A stretch of DNA of 6,055 bases from Methyloceanibacter sp. (lineage in GTDB: Bacteria; Pseudomonadota; Alphaproteobacteria; Rhizobiales; Methyloligellaceae), in NCBI GenBank assembly GCA_016649675.1, contig JAENXG010000150.1, positions 1 to 6,055 of the forward strand. Reading direction: 5' to 3'. Made by a program: the position numbers and the translations under genes. The stretch's first letter is position 1, and every line of letters starts with the position of its first letter. Positions 1 through 5,983 of this stretch are shown piece after piece. The notes under the pieces were generated by a model that made no database searches, was not told the DNA's origin, and was given only the letters and a program-made list of their open reading frames with translations.

Positions 1-93
1 ACGAATCTCAGCTCGAACGAGTGCTTCGCCTTTAGCGGCTTCAGGAACAACTGCGATGCGCGGGTCGTGGGTGCCATCAAGGCTTCGTTCTAA
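1..93 (+). CDS. 3' end of an unidentified protein gene (partial)
   Basis: Reading frame 1 is open from the window edge to a TAA at 91-93, giving 30 C-terminal residues that end in VVGAIKASF. The fragment has two cysteines ten residues apart and a mixed polar/hydrophobic composition that would suit the end of an exported or disulfide-containing protein, but this is only an impression. A strong intrinsic terminator begins 39 bases after the stop in the same orientation, which supports this being a real gene end and not a chance open frame. The fragment is too short for a family assignment, and no function is proposed. It is separated from the polyamine operon by the terminator and by an oppositely oriented regulator, so it is probably unrelated to it. 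Confidence 0.6.
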   Translation, partial: TNLSSNECFAFSGFRNNCDARVVGAIKASF

Positions 94-131
94 GGCTTCA
101 TAACTTCCCCAAAAGCACTTCCCACCTCAAA

Positions 132-159
132 GGGCGCCCTCTCGGCGCCCCTTGTTTTT
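132..159 (+). terminator. Rho-independent terminator of the upstream gene
   Basis: A perfect 7-bp GC stem, GGGCGCC (132-138) with GGCGCCC (144-150), encloses the 5-base loop CTCTC. It is followed by CTTGTTTTT (151-159), a good U-tract on the + strand. With C151 bulged, A131 and A130 could add pairs with T152 and T153. It lies 39 bases after the stop at 93. The tetR gene ends convergently at 177, so its transcript would also meet the hairpin. On that strand the following sequence has only three Ts (TTTGAGG), so termination from that side should be weaker. Confidence 0.88.
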
Positions 160-176
160 CCGTTGGGGATGCAGCG

Positions 177-887
177 TTAGTCCGCAGGCTGACCCCGCGT
201 CCGAGGCTGCGACCGCTCGTGCGGCACGCGAGCGCTGCACCGGCACGAAACCCCGTCGATGAAGGCATCGACCGACGCGTCGAAGGCCGCATCGCGGTCG
301 AGCGTCTTGAACGCGGGGATGAGCGCCAGGGTCGCCGGGTAGGCCAGCGGGTCGAGCGCCCGCAGCTCCGCTTCGTCCTCGTCGCTGATCGGGCGCAGGA
401 GCCCTTCGACCTCCGCCAAGGCATAGCCGAGGATGAAGGCGTAGAACGCGAGCCCAAGTCCAGCGGCCTCTTCATCCGGCAGCCCGGCACTCCGCAGCGC
501 GCGGTAAACCACTTCGCTCGAGGCATGATCGGCAGGCCCCGTCGCGTGGAAGCGGAAGTGCAGATGGAAGAGGCGGGGATGACGGTGGGCAAGATCCCGG
601 TAGGCTGCGGCGACATTGCCTAGGTCGGCGCGCCAGTCAGCGCTGGGTAGCGGCAGCTTGACGGAGGCCAGCGCCCGGTCGGCGATCCGCCGCAACAGCT
701 CGTCCTTCGAACCGAAATGATGCAGGACAGTCATGGGGTCGACGCCGATACGCGCACCGAGTTTGCGCACTGAAAAACCGACCTCGCCGTCGCGCGACAG
801 CATGTCGAACGCCGCATCCAAAATCGCATTCTTGTCGAGACCCCGCCGTCCGCGCGGGCGGGAATTGGCCTTGAGCGATGTTTGCAT
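177..887 (-). CDS. TetR/AcrR-family transcriptional regulator
   Basis: A 236-residue protein. A basic N-terminal arm (SRPRGRRG) precedes a TetR_N DNA-binding domain at about residues 17-72. The helix-turn-helix is at about 38-64 (FSVRKLGARIGVDPMTVLHHF, then GSKDELL), which has the family's typical V-x-x-HF-x-x-K-x-x-L ending. Residues ~85-212 are a largely helical ligand-binding/dimerisation domain resembling the TetR C-terminal class. The ATG at 887-885 was chosen over the in-frame TTG at 893-891, because the TTG would leave almost no room for a promoter. Neither start has a clear Shine-Dalgarno, and a TAGAAT box sits just upstream, so a leaderless mRNA is possible. The C-terminal ~23 residues (from about 214) are Arg/Pro/Ser-rich, contain Cys215 and Cys217, and look disordered. 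The gene diverges from a polyamine/GABA catabolic operon, so by analogy it probably represses that operon and itself. The ligand is unknown. Confidence 0.9.
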   Translation of the reverse strand: MQTSLKANSRPRGRRGLDKNAILDAAFDMLSRDGEVGFSVRKLGARIGVDPMTVLHHFGSKDELLRRIADRALASVKLPLPSADWRADLGNVAAAYRDLAHRHPRLFHLHFRFHATGPADHASSEVVYRALRSAGLPDEEAAGLGLAFYAFILGYALAEVEGLLRPISDEDEAELRALDPLAYPATLALIPAFKTLDRDAAFDASVDAFIDGVSCRCSARVPHERSQPRTRGQPAD

Positions 888-914
888 TGACAATTCTACA
901 CCGTAGCCAATAAA
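887..914 (+). promoter_or_regulatory. Putative sigma70-type promoter of the catabolic operon
   Basis: A perfect -35 consensus TTGACA (887-892) is followed after 16 bp by AATAAA (909-914), which matches the -10 consensus at four of six positions. Initiation would be near 920-922, giving a leader of about 75 bases before the GTG at 996. The -35 box overlaps the first base of the tetR start codon, so the two genes share this control DNA. Intact -35 boxes are uncommon by chance in GC-rich DNA. The start site is inferred, not seen. Confidence 0.55.
893..898 (-). promoter_or_regulatory. Putative -10 box for tetR, suggesting a leaderless transcript
   Basis: On the minus strand TAGAAT (898-893) matches TATAAT at five of six positions and lies five bases before the ATG at 887-885. 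A start 6-7 bases after the box would fall on, or within a base of, the A of the ATG. This fits the absence of a ribosome binding site in front of the gene. The -35 region is weak: TGAAGA, 17 bp upstream, matches TTGACA at only three of six positions. Confidence 0.4.
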
Positions 915-927
915 GTCTTCAGTGTAG
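896..927. promoter_or_regulatory. Candidate operator for the divergent TetR regulator
   Basis: An imperfect 32-bp inverted repeat has perfect 6-bp outer arms, CTACAC (896-901) and GTGTAG (922-927). Further matched positions inside bring it to 11 of 16 pairs, centred between 911 and 912. It covers the + strand -10-like box and overlaps the minus-strand -10 box, which is where a TetR-family dimer would block both promoters. A 7-base direct repeat, GTAGCCA at 903-909 and 924-930, is spaced exactly 21 bp (two helical turns) and could be an alternative recognition element. Assignment to this regulator is inferred from position. Confidence 0.45.
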
Positions 928-984
928 CCATACTCGCTAATGAGCCGCTGTCAAGGCCGCCCCGCCCCCGAGTCGCGCTTTGCC

Positions 985-989
985 GAAGG
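985..989 (+). promoter_or_regulatory. Ribosome binding site fixing a GTG start
   Basis: GAAGG lies six bases before the GTG at 996-998. No in-frame ATG follows until codon 36, well inside the conserved part of the aminotransferase, so this site supports the GTG as the true start. Confidence 0.7.
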
Positions 990-995
990 TCGAAA

Positions 996-2378
996 GTGAC
1001 CAATCAATATCAGACCGCGCAATTGAGAGAGCTCGACGCTCTTCACCATCTGCACCCCTTCACCAATCACAGGTCGCTCCGGGCGGGCGGCGCGCGCGTC
1101 ATGGTCCGCGGCGACGGGCCCTATATCTGGGACAGCGAAGGTACGCGCATTCTCGATGGCATGTCGGGCCTGTGGACGGCGAATGTCGGCCACAGCCGCA
1201 ATGAACTCGCCGAGGCGGCCTACGAGCAAATGCTCGAGCTGCCGTTCTACAACACCTTCTTCCGCACGACCCATCCCCCTGTCGTGGCACTGTCGCGCAA
1301 GCTCGCCAAGCTTGCCCCCGATACCCTCAACCAAGTTTTCTATGGCTCGTCAGGCTCGGAATCGAACGACACCGCGATCCGTCTGATCCGTCACTATTGG
1401 GTGCTCAAAGGCGAGCCCAAGCGGCGCATCATCATCTCGCGCAAGAGCGCCTATCACGGGTCGACCATCGCCGCCGGTTCAATGGGCGGCATGGCCCACG
1501 TGCATGCGCACAGCTACCCCGTGTATGAGGGCTTCCGCCACATCATCGATCCCTACTGGTACGGCGAGGCCGAGCCCGGCGAATCGCCGGAAGCCTTCGG
1601 TCTGCGAGCAGCGCGTGCGCTCGAGGATGAGATCCTGGCGATCGGCCCCGAGAACGTCGCCGCGTTCGCCGGCGAGCCGGTGCAAGGAGCCGGCGGCGTC
1701 AAGATTGCTCCCGCGAGCTACTGGCCCGAGGTGCAACGCATCGTCGACAAATACGGGATACTTCTCCTGGCCGACGAGGTGATCACGGGCTTCGGCCGCC
1801 TCGGCACGTGGTTCGCATCGCAGCACTACGGCATCCGCCCCAACCTCATCACCTTCGCCAAGGCGGTGACGTCGGGCTACATCCCGCTCTCCGGCGTCAT
1901 CGTCGACGACAAGATCGTCGACGCGCTGATGGCGCACGACGACGACTTCAATCACGGCTACACCTTCTCGGGTCACCCCGTGGCCTGCGCCGTCGCGCTG
2001 AAGAATCTCGAAATCATGGAGCAGGAGAAGCTCGTCCCGCGCGTCAAGGAGTTCACGGGGCCGGCACTCGCGAAGCTGCTGGCGAAATTCAAGGACCACC
2101 CGCTCGTCGGCGAGGTTCGCTCGGTCGGACTGCTCGGCGCTATCGAGCTCGTCGCCGACAAACGCACGCGCCGCCGCTTCGCCGATCCGGGCCGCGTCGG
2201 CCTCATCTGCCGCGATCACTTCTTCCGCGAAGGGTTCATCATGCGCGGCGTCTTCGACACCATGGTCACCGCGCCGCCGCTGATCTGGACGCAGACCCAG
2301 TTTGACGAAGCGGAAGCGGCGATCGGCCGCGCGCTCGATCTCACGCTCAACGACGTGGCCGGAGAGCTCGCAGCATGA
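996..2378 (+). CDS. spuC: Class III PLP-dependent aminotransferase, SpuC-like (putrescine- or omega-amino-acid:pyruvate type)
   Basis: A 460-residue fold-type I, class III aminotransferase, close to the usual ~455 residues of Pseudomonas SpuC. PLP-site landmarks are visible in order: Trp60 in SGLWTANVGH, the cofactor phosphate loop YGSSGSESND (116-125), the ring-stacking Tyr153 in SAYHGST, Glu227 in GEPVQGAGG, Asp260 in LLLADEV, the Schiff-base Lys289 in ITFAKAVTSGY, and Thr323 in GYTFSGHP. The N-terminal HHLHPFT and YIWDSEG segments and the internal PYWYGE resemble SpuC from memory. In that family the enzyme moves an amino group from putrescine (or a related amine) to pyruvate, giving 4-aminobutanal and alanine in the cytoplasm. 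First gene of the operon, it overlaps the next by four bases. Alternatives are GABA, beta-alanine or gamma-glutamylputrescine as donor; the family is secure but the substrate is not. Confidence 0.88.
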   Translation: MTNQYQTAQLRELDALHHLHPFTNHRSLRAGGARVMVRGDGPYIWDSEGTRILDGMSGLWTANVGHSRNELAEAAYEQMLELPFYNTFFRTTHPPVVALSRKLAKLAPDTLNQVFYGSSGSESNDTAIRLIRHYWVLKGEPKRRIIISRKSAYHGSTIAAGSMGGMAHVHAHSYPVYEGFRHIIDPYWYGEAEPGESPEAFGLRAARALEDEILAIGPENVAAFAGEPVQGAGGVKIAPASYWPEVQRIVDKYGILLLADEVITGFGRLGTWFASQHYGIRPNLITFAKAVTSGYIPLSGVIVDDKIVDALMAHDDDFNHGYTFSGHPVACAVALKNLEIMEQEKLVPRVKEFTGPALAKLLAKFKDHPLVGEVRSVGLLGAIELVADKRTRRRFADPGRVGLICRDHFFREGFIMRGVFDTMVTAPPLIWTQTQFDEAEAAIGRALDLTLNDVAGELAA

Positions 2379-3112
2379 GCCGTCCGATCGTCGTCATCCC
2401 AGCCTGCACCAAGCTGATCGAGGGTCATGCCTTCGACGCCGTGGGCCGCAAATACTCGGCGGCGATCGCCGAGGTCGCGGAATGTCAGCCTTTGCTCGCG
2501 CCGCTCGGTGCCAGCATGGCGGATATCGGTGCCATCCTTGAGGTCGCCGATGCGATCCTCCTGTCGGGCAGCGTCTCGAACGTCGCGCCGGAGCACTACG
2601 GCACGGAAGCCCCGCTCAAGCCGGACGCCCTCGATCCTGTGCGCGACGCGCTGACCCTTCCGCTGATCCGGGCGGCAATCGAGCGCAAGACGCCGTTGTT
2701 CGCGATCTGCCGCGGCTTTCAGGAGCTGAACGTCGCCCTTGGCGGCAGCCTGCATCAGGCCGTTCACGACGTGGATGGGCACAGCGACCACCGCGCGCGG
2801 TCCGATCTTCCTCTTGATGAGATGTACGGTCCCGTCCACCCGGTCTCGCTCCGCGGCACATTGCGCGATTGGGTCGGAAGCGACGAGATCATGGTCAACT
2901 CGCTGCACTGGCAGGGCATCGCGCGCCTCGCCGATGGACTGAAGCCCGAGGCCTTCGCCGAGGATGGTCTGGTCGAGGCCGTGCGCGGACCGGACGACGC
3001 GACGTTCTGTTTGGGCGTACAGTGGCACCCCGAGTGGGGAGCGAAGTCGAACCCTGTCTCGACGTCGCTGTTCCGCCGCTTCGGCGCGGCAGCGAAAGGC
3101 GTTGCATCATGA
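2375..3112 (+). CDS. puuD: Gamma-glutamyl-gamma-aminobutyrate hydrolase (PuuD/SpuA, peptidase C26)
   Basis: A 245-residue class I glutamine-amidotransferase-like hydrolase; E. coli PuuD is about 254. The nucleophile is Cys112 in AICRGFQELNVALGGSLH, followed by the PuuD-like segments DLPLDEMYGPVHPV (144-157) and VNSLHWQG (174-181). His218 and Glu220 in LGVQWHPEW complete the Cys-His-Glu triad. The early LLSGSVSNVAPEHY (62-75) matches the family's glycine-turn region. PuuD cleaves gamma-glutamyl-GABA to glutamate and GABA in the cytoplasm, the deglutamylation step of the Puu pathway. The ATG overlaps the preceding stop as ATGA, with GGAGAG (2361-2366) eight bases upstream, so translation is probably coupled to the aminotransferase. 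Its neighbour encodes the opposing gamma-glutamyl ligase, which makes this substrate the most likely. Confidence 0.92.
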   Translation: MSRPIVVIPACTKLIEGHAFDAVGRKYSAAIAEVAECQPLLAPLGASMADIGAILEVADAILLSGSVSNVAPEHYGTEAPLKPDALDPVRDALTLPLIRAAIERKTPLFAICRGFQELNVALGGSLHQAVHDVDGHSDHRARSDLPLDEMYGPVHPVSLRGTLRDWVGSDEIMVNSLHWQGIARLADGLKPEAFAEDGLVEAVRGPDDATFCLGVQWHPEWGAKSNPVSTSLFRRFGAAAKGVAS

Positions 3113-4458
3113 CGAACGCGCGGCTCACCATCGACGAGGCGCAGGCCTTTCTCGACACGAACCCGGTCGTGCAATGGATCGACGCCTTTCTTTTCGACAT
3201 GAACGGCATTCCGCGCGGCAAGCGCCTCCGCCGTTCCGATCTGCTTGGCGTCGCCAAGAGCGGCCTCATGATGCCGATCACGGTCTTCATCATGGACCCG
3301 CTCGGCAATTGCGTGGAGGAGACCGGCCGCTTGTGGGAGACCGGCGATCCGGACCACCAGTGCCACCTTCTCAGCGGGACGCTGGTCCCGATTCCCCTCG
3401 GCGACGGCAGGCACGCCCAGGCGGTGATGGTCGCTGACGTCAAGAATGAGCTCGACCCGCGCACGGTGCTCGCCGACCAGGTTGAGCGCTTCACGCGCGC
3501 CGGTCAGACGCCCGTCGCCGCCGTGGAGCTCGAGTTCTATGTCACGCGCAGGACCAAGAATGGCGCCTTCGCGCTCCACACCCCCGAAGGTCTCTCCGAT
3601 GATCCGGGCCGGCCGCTCACCTTCGGCTTTGAGGAGATGACAACGCTTTCTCCCTTCATCGATGACATCTACCGGATTTGTGAGGTCCAGAGTCTTCCTG
3701 TTGACACTGTCATGCAGGAGTCTGGTCCCGGGCAGTTCGAGATCAATCTGAAACATCGCGCCGATGCCGTCGCCGCAGCCCTCGACGGCTTGCTCTTGAA
3801 GCGCGCGGTAAAGGCTGCGGCGCGAGCGCACCAGCTCGACGCCACGTTCATGGCCAAGCCGCACCACGACTGGGCGGGCTCGGGCATGCACATCCACCTA
3901 AGCCTCCTCGACCAATCGGGACAGAACCTTTTTGCCGGCGATCCCATCTCGCCGCTGTTCCATCACGCCCTAGGCGGAATGCGCGAAACCATGGCGGATT
4001 TTATGGCGGTTTGGGCGCAGTCGGCGAACGCCTACCGCCGCTATGTGCCGAAGGCCTATGTCTCCATGACCGCCCATTGGGGCTTCAACAATCGCACGGT
4101 GGCGCTACGCATTCCCCGCGGCAACGGCGCGGCGACCCGCATCGAGCATCGCGTTGCCGGCGCCGACGCTAATCCCTATCTCGTGATCGCGTCGATTCTT
4201 GCCGGCGCGAGCCACGGTATTACCAACCAGATCGATCCGGGTCCGGCCGTCGAGGGCAACGCGGAGACGATCGAAGCGCCGCCCCTGCCGACCGCCTGGG
4301 TCAACTCCCTCGATCTGTTCCAGCGCTCGGAGATCGTTCGCGGAGCTTTCGGCGCGCCATTCCAGGATGTCTTTTCTCGCCTGAAGCATACCGAGCGCAG
4401 CAACTTCGAGCGTATCGTCACCCCGCTCGATCACCTCTGGTACGCGCAAGTCGCGTGA
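3109..4458 (+). CDS. puuA: Gamma-glutamylputrescine synthetase-like glutamine synthetase homologue (PuuA/SpuB)
   Basis: A 449-residue glutamine-synthetase-fold ligase. The N-terminal DAFLFDMNGIPRGKRL (25-40) is typical of PuuA/SpuB proteins and not of GlnA. The catalytic domain keeps the metal and ATP motifs: Glu140 and Glu142 in AAVELEFY, Glu204 and Glu211 in QESGPGQFEINL, GSGMHIHLSL (257-266), NNRTVALRIP (327-336), and RIEHRVAGADANPYL (344-358). The family joins glutamate to an amine using ATP, here probably putrescine, to give gamma-glutamylputrescine. The ATG at 3109 overlaps the puuD stop (ATGA), with AAAGG nine bases upstream. The frame is open further upstream to 2869, but those residues would overlap puuD and have no counterpart in the family. 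No NLY-x-LP-type adenylylation tyrosine is seen: the region reads GNAETIEAPPLP, so GlnE-type control is unlikely. Other amines (spermidine, ethanolamine, isopropylamine) are possible substrates. Confidence 0.9.
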   Translation: MTNARLTIDEAQAFLDTNPVVQWIDAFLFDMNGIPRGKRLRRSDLLGVAKSGLMMPITVFIMDPLGNCVEETGRLWETGDPDHQCHLLSGTLVPIPLGDGRHAQAVMVADVKNELDPRTVLADQVERFTRAGQTPVAAVELEFYVTRRTKNGAFALHTPEGLSDDPGRPLTFGFEEMTTLSPFIDDIYRICEVQSLPVDTVMQESGPGQFEINLKHRADAVAAALDGLLLKRAVKAAARAHQLDATFMAKPHHDWAGSGMHIHLSLLDQSGQNLFAGDPISPLFHHALGGMRETMADFMAVWAQSANAYRRYVPKAYVSMTAHWGFNNRTVALRIPRGNGAATRIEHRVAGADANPYLVIASILAGASHGITNQIDPGPAVEGNAETIEAPPLPTAWVNSLDLFQRSEIVRGAFGAPFQDVFSRLKHTERSNFERIVTPLDHLWYAQVA

Positions 4459-4485
4459 GGCTGACCCATGACGTCGCTTGCATAC

Positions 4486-4490
4486 GGAGA
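4486..4490 (+). promoter_or_regulatory. Ribosome binding site deciding the gabD start
   Basis: GGAGA is six bases before the ATG at 4497-4499. The same frame is also open from a GTG at 4455, which overlaps the puuA stop, but that would add 14 residues with no family counterpart. The site therefore supports the ATG. Confidence 0.75.
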
Positions 4491-4496
4491 TTGCCG

Positions 4497-5948
4497 ATGA
4501 ACATGATCTCCAAGAAGTTTCCGGCCGCGGCCCTGATCGATGGCCAGTGGATCACCTCCGCCAAGACATTTTCCGTCAGCGATCCGGCGACGGGTGCTGA
4601 AGTGGCGACCGTCCCGGACCTCGGCGCCGGGGACGCGACCCGCGCCATCGACGCCGCGCGCCGCGCGCTCCCTGCCTGGTCCGCCAAGACCGCGAAGGAG
4701 CGGGGAGCCATCCTCAAGCGCTGGTTCGATCTCCTCACCGCCGAGACCGAAACCCTCGCCCAGCTGATGACCACCGAGCAGGGCAAGCCTCTCGCCGAAG
4801 CTCGTGCCGAGGTGGCCTATGGCGCCTCCTTCATCGAGTGGTTCGCCGAGGAGGGCAAGCGCGCCTACGGGCGCACCATCCCGACCACCGCCGCTTCAAA
4901 GCGTTACCTCACCATCAAGCAGCCGATCGGCGTCGTGGCCGCAATCGCGCCGTGGAATTTCCCGATCGCCATGATCACGCGGAAAGTGGCGCCCGCGCTT
5001 GCTTCCGGGTGCACCATCGTCGTCAAGCCCGCGGCGGAGACGCCGCTCTGCGCCCTTGCGATCGCCAAGCTCGCGATGGACGCGGGCCTGCCGGCGGGCG
5101 TGCTTAACATCGTCACGACGACGGATGCGCCAGCCGTCGGCAAGGTCTTCTGCGACGATAGCCGGGTACGCAAGCTCTCCTTCACCGGCTCTACCGAGGT
5201 CGGCAAGGTGCTCTACCGGCAATGCGCCGACACGGTGAAGAAGCTCACCCTCGAGCTCGGCGGCAACGCGCCGCTGGTCGTCTTCGACGACGCCGATCTC
5301 GATCAGGCGGTCGCCGGCGCCATGGCCTCAAAATACCGCAACGCCGGCCAGACCTGCGTCTGCGCCAACCGCATCCTTGTGCAGTCCGGCATCTACGACC
5401 GCTTCGCGGCGGCGCTCGTCGAGGCGGTAAAGAAGCTTGTCGTCGGACCCGGCCTCGAGGCCGGCACCAATATGGGCCCGCTGATCAGCAGCGAGGCGAT
5501 CGCCAAGGTCGAGACGCTCGTGAGTGACGCCGTTAAGCAGGGCGCGAAAGTCCTCACTGGCGGTGCGCTCGACGCGGCCGGTCCGCTCTTCTATCGCCCG
5601 TCTGTCGTGGGCGACGTCACTCCCGATATGAGCATCGTGCGCGAGGAGATCTTCGGCCCCGTCGCGGCGCTGGTGCGCTTCGACACCGAGGCCGACGCGA
5701 TCAGGCTCGCCAACGACACGCCGTTCGGGCTCGCCGCTTATGTGTTCACCCAGAACCTGAGCCGCGCCTGGCGGGTCGCCGAGAGACTGGATGCCGGCAT
5801 GGTCGGCGTCAACGAAGGCATTTTCTCGAACGAGGTTGTGCCCTTCGGGGGCGTCAAGGAATCCGGTCTCGGCCGCGAGGGCGCCGCCGAAGGCCTGGAG
5901 GAGTACCTCGAGGTCAAATATATCTGCCTGGGGGCCATTGATGCCTGA
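4497..5948 (+). CDS. gabD: Succinate-semialdehyde dehydrogenase, NAD(P)+
   Basis: A 483-residue aldehyde dehydrogenase, about the length of E. coli GabD (482). Visible landmarks are APWNFP with the oxyanion Asn154, the cofactor-binding VKPAAETP (Lys177), FTGSTEVGK (229-237), the general base Glu253 in LELGGNAP, the nucleophile Cys287 in NAGQTCVCANR, Glu384 in EEIFGPV, and PFGGVKESGLGREG (449-462). The C-terminus EGLEEYLEVKYICLG is characteristic of GabD. The enzyme oxidises succinate semialdehyde to succinate with NAD(P)+ in the cytoplasm, the last step from GABA to the TCA cycle. Cys289, two residues after the nucleophile, is the position of the redox-switch cysteine known in SSADH. The gene lies 38 bases after puuA with its own good ribosome binding site and no visible promoter, so it is probably the operon's fourth gene. 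Activity on 4-aminobutanal, glutarate semialdehyde or gamma-glutamyl-aminobutanal is possible. Confidence 0.93.
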   Translation: MNMISKKFPAAALIDGQWITSAKTFSVSDPATGAEVATVPDLGAGDATRAIDAARRALPAWSAKTAKERGAILKRWFDLLTAETETLAQLMTTEQGKPLAEARAEVAYGASFIEWFAEEGKRAYGRTIPTTAASKRYLTIKQPIGVVAAIAPWNFPIAMITRKVAPALASGCTIVVKPAAETPLCALAIAKLAMDAGLPAGVLNIVTTTDAPAVGKVFCDDSRVRKLSFTGSTEVGKVLYRQCADTVKKLTLELGGNAPLVVFDDADLDQAVAGAMASKYRNAGQTCVCANRILVQSGIYDRFAAALVEAVKKLVVGPGLEAGTNMGPLISSEAIAKVETLVSDAVKQGAKVLTGGALDAAGPLFYRPSVVGDVTPDMSIVREEIFGPVAALVRFDTEADAIRLANDTPFGLAAYVFTQNLSRAWRVAERLDAGMVGVNEGIFSNEVVPFGGVKESGLGREGAAEGLEEYLEVKYICLGAIDA

Positions 5949-5983
5949 TGCATCACGCCTAGGCGGAAAGTGGTTATCGACTG

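Noticed and set aside
219..623. A + strand 134-residue open frame antisense to tetR
   Set aside because: The TetR helix-turn-helix domain on the minus strand is clear. The + strand frame is rich in Arg and Glu, without motifs or a good ribosome binding site.
841..862. A GC-rich inverted repeat (CCCGCC ... GGCGGG) near the start of tetR
   Set aside because: It encodes the basic Arg/Gly arm (PRGRRG), has no T-tract, and is expected from the codon usage.
888..893. A TTG start two codons upstream of the tetR ATG
   Set aside because: It adds only two residues, has no Shine-Dalgarno, and its first codon would touch the -10-like box. The ATG at 887 is preferred.
1479..2219. A 246-residue open frame on the minus strand
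   Set aside because: It is antisense to the aminotransferase core, including the PLP-lysine region, and has no recognisable domain. It is explained by high third-position GC in the true gene.
2216..3028. A 270-residue open frame on the minus strand
   Set aside because: It is antisense to the end of the aminotransferase and to puuD, with no motif and low-complexity charged composition.
2869..3108. An 80-residue in-frame N-terminal extension of the PuuA-like protein
   Set aside because: It lies wholly inside puuD in another frame, is Arg-rich and unlike any PuuA N-terminus, and the ATG at 3109 has a ribosome binding site and the ATGA overlap.
2764..3897. A 377-residue open frame on the minus strand
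   Set aside because: It is antisense to the puuD end and puuA, both strongly supported by conserved motifs. Its composition (many Arg, Asp, Val, His) is typical of antisense frames in GC-rich genes, and no domain is recognisable.
4455..4496. A GTG start for gabD overlapping the puuA stop
   Set aside because: The extra 14 residues have no counterpart in the GabD family, and a good GGAGA site sits six bases before the ATG at 4497.
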